From contig NZ_CABVHK010000002.1 in the NCBI RefSeq assembly GCF_902497785.1, positions 62,001 through 126,000 on the forward strand: DNA of 64,000 bases, in the 5' to 3' direction. Within the stretch, counting starts at the first letter, position 1. Each line of letters begins with the position of its first letter. The notes under the pieces were generated by a model. The model was not told where the DNA came from. It saw only the letters and a list, made by a program, of their open reading frames with translations, and ran no database searches. Origin of the DNA: Pseudomonas fluorescens (GTDB lineage: Bacteria; Pseudomonadota; Gammaproteobacteria; Pseudomonadales; Pseudomonadaceae). A program made the translations under genes and the position numbers. Positions 24,252 through 31,562 of this stretch are shown piece after piece.

Positions 24252-24890
24252 CACCAGCGTATTAGTAGGCCGACCAATTCCTGTAGCTGAGCAAGACGTC
24301 CGACGCGGTGTATCCCCATTTGTATCCCGAACTGAATACAGCCTAATAGACGCCAATGATTTCGGGCGTTTCAGCTCTACGTTCAATTGACCCCGCGAAA
24401 TCGACGTTACGGGTGTTACACGCGTTACAAAACATCACATCCTATTGATACATATAGGTTTTATTAATGTAACGAGCAATCAAAAAACCCTATCGGTAGG
24501 GTGTTACGCTTCCGAAAGGTGTTACATAAAACATAAAATAAGCCCTTATCCCCTGCTGGCGGGCTCCGCACAGTCCACCGCGATGTATCGCGGGCTTAGC
24601 CGCTCGGAAGGGGCGGGGGGAGCATTGAATTGCTCCCGGGATGCGTCTAGATATGCAATTGAGACGGCAAGGTGACGACAAAGCGTCGTGTCAACGAAGT
24701 GAATTTGTAAGAGCGGAAATGAGCGCTAGATCATCCCGGAGCGCGACCTGCTCAAAGGCTCGATGACGGAGAGCAGTAAAACGGTGACATGAGAACTTCA
24801 AACGGCCAAATCACAAAGCCCGTTGCTGTCACTCTGCTGTCACAGCTTTCAGCTGATAAAGACGGACCAGGCTGTAAGCATTGAATTATA
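24252..24890. other. Non-coding right end of the island: inverted iterons and hairpins
   Basis: 639 nt without a credible gene. Contains GTTAC at 24406, 24415 and 24424 (9-bp period), further GTAAC at 24469 and GTTAC at 24503 and 24521 (18 bp apart), CCTATTGATACATATAGG (24441-24458), and hairpins ACCCTA-TCGG-TAGGGT (24487-24502), CCGCGAT-GT-ATCGCGG (24578-24593) and GGGAGCA-N6-TGCTCCC (24618-24637). Together with cluster A it could form a split origin as in P4 ori/crr. A 76-residue open frame at 24445 overlaps these structures and is not supported as a gene. Confidence 0.55.
24825..24843 (+). promoter_or_regulatory. Tandem integrase arm-type-like sites, right end
   Basis: GCTGTCAC-TCT-GCTGTCAC, 11-bp period, 47 nt inside the attR core. 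Matches the pair at 8545-8563 in sequence, period and orientation, differing by one base in the first octamer. Confidence 0.55.
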
Positions 24891-24937
24891 TGGTGTCCCA
24901 GGGCAGGTTCGAACTGCCAACCTTCCCCTTAGGAGGG
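24891..24937. repeat. attR: 47-bp core inside tRNA-Arg(CCT)
   Basis: Identical to 8404-8450. Covers the tRNA from the anticodon loop to CCA. Defines the right boundary of the island; the sequence to the right is host. Confidence 0.93.
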
Positions 24938-24967
24938 GGATGCTCTATCCAATTGAGCTACTGAGAC
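24891..24967 (-). tRNA. tRNA-Arg (anticodon CCT), reconstituted at attR
   Basis: 77 nt with encoded CCA. Acceptor GTCTCAG / CTGGGAC with discriminator A, D-arm GCTC...GAGC, anticodon stem TCCCC / GGGGA with loop CTCCTAA (anticodon CCT), T-arm GGCAG-TTCGAAC-CTGCC. Its 3' part (24891-24937) is duplicated at 8404-8450; the gene stays intact because the island carried a replacement 3' end or left the original here. Confidence 0.95.
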
Positions 24968-25104
24968 ACGAGTCGTCTGCACCAAGGTATGCAGTGCGAT
25001 AGACGGCCTGCATGTTAACGGGCGGGTCCGCTTTTGTCATGTCGTCCGTTGGGCTTTTTAAGTGTAGGCAGGCGCCTCCCGATGGCGCGGGATTTGTTTA
25101 CCGT

Positions 25105-25128
25105 GCATTTTGCATTACTGCAAAATGC
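25105..25128. promoter_or_regulatory. Perfect palindrome, possible enhancer-binding-protein site
   Basis: GCATTTTGCA-TTAC-TGCAAAATGC, 10-bp perfect arms. Located about 84 nt upstream of a sigma-54 -24/-12 element, the usual distance for an upstream activator site. A second TTGCAAATTGCAA word follows at 25135-25147. Confidence 0.55.
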
Positions 25129-25211
25129 CACCCTTGCAAATTGCAATGCGCACACCTTCGCCGCCGACCCTAATTTGTTGTTTTTAAAGGATTTAATAGC
25201 CGATAAACTGT

Positions 25212-25227
25212 TGGCACGTCGGCTGCT
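25212..25227 (+). promoter_or_regulatory. Sigma-54 (RpoN) promoter
   Basis: TGGCACGTCGGCTGCT fits the consensus TGGCACG-N4-TTGC(A/T) with one mismatch; GG and GC are at the required spacing. Transcription would start near 25238, leaving a short leader with the CGGAGG ribosome site before the ATG at 25263. Confidence 0.75.
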
Positions 25228-25262
25228 TAAGCTGTTCGCACAGAACAACGGAGGCCGGCCTC

Positions 25263-25496
25263 ATGAACAGTGCACTTTTAATCTCGAACGCAGTCGCTCT
25301 GGCGGTTGTGCTGGGTTTTCATTTTACCCCCGAGAACGGCGCTGAGCCGGTCGCGCAACGCATGCCGCATTACCTTCAAGTGCAGAAAGCGCCGCAATTG
25401 GCAGTATTGGGTGATCGCCACGGCTTCTTCAACCAAGAGGTCAGCCAGGAAAATGTCTTGGTGCCGGCGCCGTCTTCCGAACGTCTGATATTTTGA
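25263..25496 (+). CDS. Small hypothetical protein with one hydrophobic N-terminal segment
   Basis: 77 aa. N-terminal segment SALLISNAVALAVVLGFHF is a signal peptide or membrane anchor; the rest is a short polar domain. Good ribosome site (CGGAGG) and a sigma-54 promoter directly upstream support it as real. Similar tiny proteins exist in Pseudomonas without known function. Probably co-transcribed with the 59-aa membrane protein that follows after 22 nt. Confidence 0.7.
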   Translation: MNSALLISNAVALAVVLGFHFTPENGAEPVAQRMPHYLQVQKAPQLAVLGDRHGFFNQEVSQENVLVPAPSSERLIF

Positions 25497-25518
25497 GCCA
25501 ACCCATCAGGAGCACAGT

Positions 25519-25698
25519 ATGTCCAAATCAGCCGCAGGTTTTTTCGTCCTGGCTTTGTTAAGTGGCATTCTTCATTTGTCACTGGTCGAGGATTCTGTGG
25601 TCACTCTGCCCCTCATAGCTTGCGCAGTGTTTGCAGCGCTGTTCGTGCTGGCACTGATTGCGGGTCGCAAGTTCAAGTTTGACCCGGTGTTGCGCTAA
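25519..25698 (+). CDS. Small two-helix membrane protein (59 aa)
   Basis: Start ATG with CAGGAG ribosome site. Two hydrophobic segments (AAGFFVLALLSGILHLSLV and VVTLPLIACAVFAALFVLAL) then a basic end RKFKFDPVLR. Inner-membrane protein of unknown role, second gene of the sigma-54-driven pair. Its 3' end overlaps the convergent phnN by 26 nt. Confidence 0.7.
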   Translation: MSKSAAGFFVLALLSGILHLSLVEDSVVTLPLIACAVFAALFVLALIAGRKFKFDPVLR

Positions 25699-26245
25699 TC
25701 CGGATCAAGTTTAAAAGCTCGCGGACTGTCGTGGACAGTTCGCCGGAATTGTCGAGTAGATGGATGGGCGTTTCCTCGACTGATCGCTCAGTTGCAAATA
25801 ATCCATTGCGGTGCAACCTCGCCTCAATCTCGGCGAGACTTTCCCTGCCCCGCCGAAGCAAGCGTTCACGCAGTACCTCCTCCTTCACCGTCAGCAGGAC
25901 CGGAAGCAGCGTCGGATAGCGACTCATGGTTTCGGCCAGATGCCCACGGGAGCCGTTAACCAGAACGTCGCGCCCCTCCTTCAGCCACTGGTCGATGACG
26001 ATAGGAATACCGTAATCCAGGCCATTGGCATTCCAGCACAGTGCGAAGTCGCCTGCGCCGTTGCGGCGCGCGAACTCTTCGCGGGAAACGCCGATGGCGT
26101 CTTCTCCCACCGATTCAGCGGATCGCGTGATGACCCGACGCACCACTTCGCAATCGAGTGCCCGCAAAGGCTCTCGTGCTGCTTCGATCAGGCTGTCCTT
26201 GCCGGCTCCCGAAGGTCCCATCAGGTAAATCAACCTGCCATCCAT
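25673..26245 (-). CDS. phnN: PhnN, ribose 1,5-bisphosphate phosphokinase
   Basis: ATP-dependent conversion of ribose 1,5-bisphosphate to PRPP, the last step of C-P lyase phosphonate use. 190 aa with P-loop MGPSGAGKDSLIE at residues 9-21, the guanylate-kinase-like fold (RRVITRSAESVGEDAIGVSR, FALCWNANGLDYGIP) and the LID-like RERLLRRGRESLAEIEARL. No other phn genes are in the window, so it is either at the end of a phn cluster outside it or a stand-alone PRPP-salvage enzyme. Confidence 0.88.
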   Translation of the reverse strand: MDGRLIYLMGPSGAGKDSLIEAAREPLRALDCEVVRRVITRSAESVGEDAIGVSREEFARRNGAGDFALCWNANGLDYGIPIVIDQWLKEGRDVLVNGSRGHLAETMSRYPTLLPVLLTVKEEVLRERLLRRGRESLAEIEARLHRNGLFATERSVEETPIHLLDNSGELSTTVRELLNLIRISATPGQT

Positions 26246-26269
26246 CCTGAAACAGCCCCCATGACGTGG

Positions 26270-26300
26270 TTGCCACTAGTAAATCGGCCAATTGCCACTA
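26270..26300. promoter_or_regulatory. Direct repeats in the phnN-amrZ divergent spacer
   Basis: TTGCCACTA at 26270-26278 and 26292-26300, 22 bp apart (two helical turns), in the 386-nt spacer between phnN and amrZ. Nothing else is recognised in this spacer. AmrZ represses its own gene in P. aeruginosa, so one candidate binder is AmrZ itself; this is inference. Confidence 0.35.
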
Positions 26301-26631
26301 TTCTGTACCAGGTAAGGAATCGTGATCGAATCCGCATAGCATGCACCTTCAGGCGTCCTCGGACATCACCCGTTGGGCAACAGGACGCGGACAGCAGTTC
26401 GGACCAGGGGGATCTTTTCAAACCAGTCCGCATTTCTGATAATTGGTGCTGGCATAACGCCTTTATCCAGTTCAATATTTGTCACAGAATTGACGCCAAT
26501 CAACTGGCTACTTTGAGGCATGATGCGAGCCTCTATCAATTCAGGTTGAACATTTGGCCGGAGTCCTTGTCCTATCAGACATCCTGCGGCCAATCCCGAG
26601 AACCGCTCCCCTGAACTAACCGGTTAAATAT

Positions 26632-26958
26632 ATGCGCCCATTGAAACAGGCAATTTATTCCAGCCGTACGGCTGACAAGTTCGTCGTACGTCTGCCAGAC
26701 GGAATGCGTGAACGCATTGCCGAGGTGGCTCGCAATCATCATCGCAGCATGAACTCCGAAATCATCGCGCGCCTTGAACAGAGCCTTATTCAGGAAGGCG
26801 CGCTGGGCGAAGAACTGAGCATGCGCCTGGACAGCCCGGAGCTGTCGCTACACGAACGTGAACTGCTGCAACGCTTCCGCCAGCTCTCGCACCGCCAGCA
26901 GAATGCTCTGGTTTCGCTGATTGCTCACGATGCCGAGATGGCCGCAGACGCTTCCTGA
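26632..26958 (+). CDS. amrZ: AmrZ, ribbon-helix-helix global regulator
   Basis: 108 aa Arc-family transcription factor that controls alginate, motility, c-di-GMP and iron genes in Pseudomonas. Flexible N-terminus [16 protein letters not shown] domain ([40 protein letters not shown]) and C-terminal tetramerisation region ([38 protein letters not shown]). Length and sequence correspond closely to P. aeruginosa AmrZ. Followed by a rho-independent terminator. Confidence 0.95.
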   Translation: MRPLKQAIYSSRTADKFVVRLPDGMRERIAEVARNHHRSMNSEIIARLEQSLIQEGALGEELSMRLDSPELSLHERELLQRFRQLSHRQQNALVSLIAHDAEMAADAS

Positions 26959-26975
26959 TTTTCATTCGAAAGCCC

Positions 26976-27003
26976 AAGCCAGCTTAATCGCTGGCTTTTT
27001 TTC
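26976..27003 (+). terminator. amrZ terminator
   Basis: Stem AAGCCAGC / GCTGGCTT, 6-nt loop, eight-T tail, starting 17 nt after the amrZ stop. Confidence 0.9.
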
Positions 27004-27025
27004 GCCTGAAATCCGGGCACAAAAA

Positions 27026-27056
27026 ACCCGCCGATTCAGTTTGAATTGGCGGGTTT
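27026..27056 (-). terminator. mgtE terminator
   Basis: Stem CCCGCC-g-ATTC / GAAT-t-GGCGGG; on the minus strand it is followed by a T run, directly after the mgtE stop. Confidence 0.88.
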
Positions 27057-27068
27057 TAAGGGTCTGGA

Positions 27069-28511
27069 TCAGAGCAGGAAGATTGTTGCCAGCCCGAGGA
27101 AGATAAAGAATCCCCCGCTGTCTGTCATGGCTGTGATCATCACACTGGCGCCCATCGCCGGGTCGCGACCCATCTTCACCAGGGTCATGGGAATCAAAAC
27201 CCCCATCAATGCCGCCAGCAAAAGGTTGAGCGTCATCGCGGCGGTCATCACCACGCCCAGCGACCAGCTGTCGTACAACAGATAAGCGACCATACCGATC
27301 ACGCCGCCCCACACCAACCCATTGATCAAGCCGACGGCCAATTCCTTGCGCATCAGGCGTGACGTATTACCGGTGCTCACCTGATCCAGCGCCATCGCCC
27401 GGACGATCATGGTGATGGTCTGGTTACCCGAGTTGCCACCGATGCCCGCAACGATTGGCATCAATGCCGCCAGTGCCACCAGCTTCTCGATAGAACCTTC
27501 GAACAGACCGATCACGCGAGACGCGAGAAACGCAGTGACCAGGTTTACCGCCAGCCAGGCCCAGCGGTTACGCAGGGACTTCCAGACCGATGCGAAAATG
27601 TCTTCCTCTTCACGCAGACCCGCCATGTTGAGAACTTCGTTTTCGCTCTCTTCACGAATCAGGTCGACCATTTCATCGATGGTCAGACGGCCGATCAACT
27701 TGCCGTTCTTGTCGACCACGGGCGCCGAGATCAAGTCATAACGTTCGAACGCCTGAGCGGCATCGTAGGCATCTTCATCCGGGTGAAAGCTCACCGGATC
27801 ACTGGCCATGATCTCCGCTACTTGCTTGTCCGGGTCATTGACCAGCAATCGCTTGATCGGCAACACGCCCTTGAGCACGCCGTCGTAGTCGACCACGAAC
27901 AGTTTGTCGGTGTGTCCCGGCAACTCCTTGAGCCGGCGCAGATAGCGCAAAACCACTTCGAGACTGACATCCTCACGGATCGTCACCATCTCGAAGTCCA
28001 TCAGCGCACCGACCTGCTCCTCGTCATAGGACAATGCCGAGCGAACGCGCTCGCGCTGTTGTCCATCGAGGGTTTCCATCAGCTCGTGGACGACGTCTCG
28101 CGGCAGCTCGGAGGCCAGGTCAGCGAGTTCGTCGGCGTCCATGTCCTTGGCCGCGGCCAGGAGCTCGTGATCGTCCATGTCGGCGATCAGGGTTTCACGA
28201 ACCGAGTCGGATACTTCGAGCAGGATGTCGCCGTCGCGATCAGCCTTGACCAATTGCCAGAGCGTCAGACGATCGTCCAGCGGCAAGGCTTCAAGGATAT
28301 AGGCAACGTCAGCGGAGTGCAGATCATCAAGCTTGCGTTGCAGCTCGACGAGATTTTGCCGGTGCACCAGGTTCTCGACCCGGTCGTGATGCGGACCTTC
28401 CTGGCGATGAGTCAGGTCTTCGACCACCCGCTGACGCTGCAACAGCTCAACAACTTGAGCGAGGCGGTCCTGCAGGCTTTCTTGCGTTTTCTTTACTTCA
28501 ACTTCGGACAT
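27069..28511 (-). CDS. mgtE: MgtE, magnesium transporter
   Basis: Inner-membrane Mg2+ channel gated by cytosolic Mg2+. 480 aa from MSEVEVKKTQESL at 28511 (the open frame starts 30 nt earlier). N-domain with MgtE_N repeats (DDLHSADVAYILEALPLDDR, ELADLASELPRDVVHELMET), tandem CBS domains (ASDPVSFHPDEDAYDAAQAF, RYDLISAPVVDKNGKLIG), connecting plug helix, then five membrane helices with the pore motif PIVAGIGGNSGNQTITMIVR and the final GFFIFLGLATIFLL. All parts of a functional MgtE are present. No Mg-sensing riboswitch is evident in the 320-nt spacer upstream, which holds a CCCCGGCGGGG hairpin near 28626. Confidence 0.95.
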   Translation of the reverse strand: MSEVEVKKTQESLQDRLAQVVELLQRQRVVEDLTHRQEGPHHDRVENLVHRQNLVELQRKLDDLHSADVAYILEALPLDDRLTLWQLVKADRDGDILLEVSDSVRETLIADMDDHELLAAAKDMDADELADLASELPRDVVHELMETLDGQQRERVRSALSYDEEQVGALMDFEMVTIREDVSLEVVLRYLRRLKELPGHTDKLFVVDYDGVLKGVLPIKRLLVNDPDKQVAEIMASDPVSFHPDEDAYDAAQAFERYDLISAPVVDKNGKLIGRLTIDEMVDLIREESENEVLNMAGLREEEDIFASVWKSLRNRWAWLAVNLVTAFLASRVIGLFEGSIEKLVALAALMPIVAGIGGNSGNQTITMIVRAMALDQVSTGNTSRLMRKELAVGLINGLVWGGVIGMVAYLLYDSWSLGVVMTAAMTLNLLLAALMGVLIPMTLVKMGRDPAMGASVMITAMTDSGGFFIFLGLATIFLL

Positions 28512-28831
28512 AGGCGAACTCCACTCCCAGCAGCGGGGCACGCCGGAAGGATCAATCAGTCAATTCATGATTGGAAAAACGGTTTACTGAGTAACTACTG
28601 GGTAAGTCCATGGAGATATTCCACAAGCCCCGGCGGGGCTGACGGGCGCAATGATACACCGCCCGACGGTTTTAAATGTTAAAAAATCGTGGCTGAAACA
28701 AGCGCTTGCGAGACAAACCTGAGCACCGTCCTGATCCATGAAAATGCGACGACTCATTCTGAAAAGAAAACACACCAGCGCCACACAATGTAGCGGCTAC
28801 CCTTGAGTCAGACCGTCATGGAGGACGTTTG

Positions 28832-29350
28832 ATGCGACTGACCGCACATTGTTTTTTGCTGCTCGCCCTGCTCTGCCTGCCACCCGAGGCGATTGCCACC
28901 ACCGTTCACCGCTGCGAGGCAGCCAACGGTCGCATCACATTCACCACGCTGAGCTGCCAGGCCGGGGATAGCCTGTCGTTGCAGGATGTGCACACGTTCA
29001 TACCGGGCAGCACGGTCGCGCTGATGCCCGAAGCGCAAAGGCGAGAAACATCAGGTATGAATATCAAACGCAGGGAGCCGACAGTCGTCGGCCAAAGCGA
29101 AGACCGTTGTGGAAATCAGATCAACGCCCGAGAGCGCCGGGAAGCGATCATCAATCAGCGGATTGTCGCCGGCATGAGCCAGCAAGACGTCGAAAGCGCG
29201 CTCGGCAAACCTGACAAGGTCAGCATTCGAAATTCAGCCACGACTTATCGGTACGACCAGAAGCGCGGCCGTAGCGCACACGTCGAGTTCGATGAGAAAG
29301 GATGCACCCAAGGAAAAGCCAAATCCCGGACGGCAAAAAGCCCGCGTTAA
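28832..29350 (+). CDS. DUF4124-type secreted hypothetical protein
   Basis: 172 aa from ATG 28832 (GGAGG seven nt upstream; a TTG one codon earlier is less likely). Signal peptide MRLTAHCFLLLALLCLPPEA, cleaved near AIA-TT. A DUF4124-like segment follows (VHRCEAANGRITFTTLSCQA) and the C-terminal part resembles the small SmpA/OmlA-like fold (NQRIVAGMSQQDVESALGKP, DKVSIRNSATTYRYD). Periplasmic role unknown. Terminator overlaps its stop codon. Confidence 0.75.
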   Translation: MRLTAHCFLLLALLCLPPEAIATTVHRCEAANGRITFTTLSCQAGDSLSLQDVHTFIPGSTVALMPEAQRRETSGMNIKRREPTVVGQSEDRCGNQINARERREAIINQRIVAGMSQQDVESALGKPDKVSIRNSATTYRYDQKRGRSAHVEFDEKGCTQGKAKSRTAKSPR

Positions 29351-29363
29351 ACGCGGGCTTTTT
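29335..29363 (+). terminator. Terminator of the DUF4124 gene
   Basis: AAAAAGCCCGCGT / ACGCGGGCTTTTT stem, 2-3 nt loop, beginning inside the last codons of the gene; symmetric, so it also closes the opposite-strand tRNA transcript. Confidence 0.88.
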
Positions 29364-29369
29364 GGTGTT

Positions 29370-29446
29370 TGGTGCACTCGACAGGATTCGAACCTGTGAC
29401 CGCTCGGTTCGTAGCCGAGTACTCTATCCAGCTGAGCTACGAGTGC
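29370..29446 (-). tRNA. tRNA-Arg (ACG), copy 1
   Basis: 77 nt with CCA: acceptor GCACTCG / CGAGTGC, anticodon stem CTCGG / CCGAG with loop CTACGAA (anticodon ACG, read as ICG after deamination), T-arm ACAGG-TTCGAAT-CCTGT. Identical in sequence to the next copy. Confidence 0.96.
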
Positions 29447-29517
29447 ATGTGTGGTTTTATACCAGATCACAACTGGTTGAAGCCAAGTCATTCACATTAC
29501 TGCAAACAACTCTTAAA

Positions 29518-29594
29518 TGGTGCACTCGACAGGATTCGAACCTGTGACCGCTCGGTTCGTAGCCGAGTACTCTATCCAGCTGAGCTACGAGTGC
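29518..29594 (-). tRNA. tRNA-Arg (ACG), copy 2
   Basis: Identical 77-nt gene, 71 nt upstream in transcription order. The tandem pair plus tRNA-Ser probably form one tRNA operon. Confidence 0.96.
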
Positions 29595-29702
29595 ATTTGT
29601 TGCCGCGCATTATAGGCCGTCGAATCTTTTTGTAAAGCGCTTTTTTCTAGTAATTTCAACAACTTACCGAAGAAGCCAGATTACAACGTACTACGCAAAT
29701 AA

Positions 29703-29793
29703 TGGCGGAGAACGGGGGATTCGAACCCCCGACACCCTTTTGAGGTGTACTCCCTTAGCAGGGGAGCGCCTTCGGCCACTCGGCCAGCTCTCC
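29703..29793 (-). tRNA. tRNA-Ser (GCT)
   Basis: 91 nt with CCA and a long variable arm (class II). Acceptor GGAGAGC...G(T)TCTCC, anticodon stem CTCCC / GGGAG with loop CTGCTAA (anticodon GCT), variable-arm stem ACACC...GGGTGT, T-arm GGGGG-TTCGAAT-CCCCC. Confidence 0.96.
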
Positions 29794-29855
29794 GCAACAC
29801 GGGGCGTATATTAACCAGCTTCTTCCCCGTTTGCAAACATAAAAAACGATAAAAA

Positions 29856-30044
29856 TTAATGGCTTGGTTCTTCGTCCTTCTCTTTCTTTATACGCAGGTA
29901 AATTTCCTCACGGTGGACCGCAACCTCTTTCGGGGCGTTGACACCGATACGCACTTGATTTCCTTTGACGCCGAGCACGGTCACGGTGATTTCGCCATCA
30001 CCGATAATCAGGCTTTCTGCGCACCGACGAGTCAGAATCAGCAT
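29856..30044 (-). CDS. rsmA: RsmA/CsrA translational regulator
   Basis: 62 aa, start [17 protein letters not shown] at 30044 (six extra codons upstream are not family sequence). Homodimeric RNA-binding protein that masks GGA motifs in leaders; antagonised by RsmX/Y/Z sRNAs. The five strands are all present ([20 protein letters not shown]) and the RNA-contact residues L4 and R44 ([10 protein letters not shown]) are kept. Order alaS-lysC-rsmA followed by tRNA genes is the conserved Pseudomonas arrangement. Confidence 0.97.
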   Translation of the reverse strand: MLILTRRCAESLIIGDGEITVTVLGVKGNQVRIGVNAPKEVAVHREEIYLRIKKEKDEEPSH

Positions 30045-30195
30045 ACCTTTCTCCTCACGCATTCATTTCAGGGACAACAGTCTGCAAAAAAAAGGCACCC
30101 GACCTACAACCGCAGTGGTCGCAGCCCTACATGCCTGAGTATTGACCAGCGCGGACAAAAGAACAGCCTCGGACCACGCCATTCAAAAAAACAAA

Positions 30196-30216
30196 GGGCG
30201 CGGTCAGACCGCGCCC
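30196..30216 (-). terminator. lysC terminator
   Basis: GGGCGCGGTC / GACCGCGCCC stem; on the minus strand followed by TTTG and a seven-T run. Separates lysC from rsmA, which therefore has its own promoter. Confidence 0.9.
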
Positions 30217-30229
30217 TTCGGCAAACGCA

Positions 30230-31471
30230 TCACTCGCCCGTGCGGGCCGGTGCGTCCAGTTCGAAAGCCGTGTGCAGAGCGCGCACAGCCAGTTCCAGGT
30301 ACTTCTCTTCAATCACCACCGAAACCTTGATTTCCGAGGTCGAGATCATCTGGATGTTGATGCTTTCCTTCGCCAGGGATTCAAACATGCGGCTGGCTAC
30401 GCCTGCGTGGGAACGCATGCCGACGCCGACGATCGAGACCTTGGCGATCTTGATGTCGCCAACCACTTCACGGGCACCGATCTCGCGAGCGGTGTTTTCC
30501 AGCACGGTTTGTGCAGCCTGGAAGTCATTGCGGTGCACGGTGAAGGTGAAGTCGGTGGTGTTATCGTGCGCAACGTTCTGCACGATCATGTCGACTTCGA
30601 TGTTCGCGGCACTGATCGGGCCGAGAATCTTGAATGCCACGCCCGGGGTGTCTGGCACGCCACGGATGGTCAGCTTGGCTTCATCGCGATTGAAAGCGAT
30701 GCCGGAAATGATCGGCTGTTCCATGGTTTCCTCTTCATCAATAGTAATGAGGGTGCCCGGACCCTCCTTGAAGCTGTGCAGTACGCGCAGCGGAACGTTG
30801 TACTTGCCGGCGAACTCGACCGCACGGATCTGCAACACCTTGGAACCGAGGCTGGCCATTTCCAGCATCTCTTCGAAGGTAATCTTGTCCAGGCGCTGAG
30901 CCACGGACACGACACGCGGGTCGGTGGTGTAGACGCCATCGACGTCGGTGTAGATCTGGCATTCGTCAGCCTTCAAGGCTGCCGCCAGCGCTACGCCGGT
31001 GGTGTCGGAACCGCCACGACCGAGGGTCGTGATGTTGCCGTGCTCGTCGACGCCCTGGAAACCGGCGACAACCACCACGCGACCGGCCTTCAGATCACCG
31101 CGAATCTTCTGGTCATCAATCTGCAAGATACGCGCTTTATTGTGAGCGCTGTCCGTCAGAATCCGCACCTGATTACCGGTGTAGGACACCGCTGGCACGC
31201 CGCGCTTGATCAGTGCCATGGCCAACAGTGCGATCGTCACCTGCTCACCGGTGGAAACGATCACATCCAGTTCACGCGGAACCGGTTGGCCGTCACCACT
31301 GATTTGCTTGGCCAGATCGATCAGACGGTTGGTTTCGCCGCTCATTGCAGACAGCACGACCACCAGGTCATCGCCGGCATCGCGGAATTTCTTAACCTTG
31401 TCGGCGACCTGCTCGATTCTCTCGACAGTACCGACCGAGGTGCCTCCAAATTTCTGTACGATCAAAGCCAT
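30230..31471 (-). CDS. lysC: LysC, aspartate kinase
   Basis: Phosphorylates L-aspartate at the entry to lysine, threonine and methionine synthesis. 413 aa from MALIVQKFGGTSVG at 31471; the frame extends 14 codons upstream without conservation. Kinase domain signature KFGGTSVG, catalytic region LGRGGSDTTGVALAAALKAD, then two ACT domains (VVRVKGVPDTPG-like ITIRGVPDTPGVAFKIL about 260-340 and KVSIVGVGMRSHAGVASRMF about 345-413) for feedback inhibition. 91 nt downstream of alaS. Confidence 0.96.
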   Translation of the reverse strand: MALIVQKFGGTSVGTVERIEQVADKVKKFRDAGDDLVVVLSAMSGETNRLIDLAKQISGDGQPVPRELDVIVSTGEQVTIALLAMALIKRGVPAVSYTGNQVRILTDSAHNKARILQIDDQKIRGDLKAGRVVVVAGFQGVDEHGNITTLGRGGSDTTGVALAAALKADECQIYTDVDGVYTTDPRVVSVAQRLDKITFEEMLEMASLGSKVLQIRAVEFAGKYNVPLRVLHSFKEGPGTLITIDEEETMEQPIISGIAFNRDEAKLTIRGVPDTPGVAFKILGPISAANIEVDMIVQNVAHDNTTDFTFTVHRNDFQAAQTVLENTAREIGAREVVGDIKIAKVSIVGVGMRSHAGVASRMFESLAKESINIQMISTSEIKVSVVIEEKYLELAVRALHTAFELDAPARTGE

Positions 31472-31562
31472 TTCAAAGCCGCCTATGCCCATGAAGGGCG
31501 CCCAAATTATCACTCAAACAGCGTTCCGGCCCGCCACTAGACTGCGAGCCGGACACACGGTC

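Noticed and set aside
24445..24675. 76-residue frame at the right end of the island
   Set aside because: Overlaps GTTAC iterons and three hairpins; no ribosome site or homology pattern.
8404..24937. Complete prophage or conjugative element
   Set aside because: No terminase, capsid, tail, lysis, relaxase or type IV secretion genes between the att repeats.
29302..29635. Small open frames across the tRNA-Arg pair
   Set aside because: They translate the tRNA genes themselves (repeated [24 protein letters not shown] peptide), a known annotation artefact.
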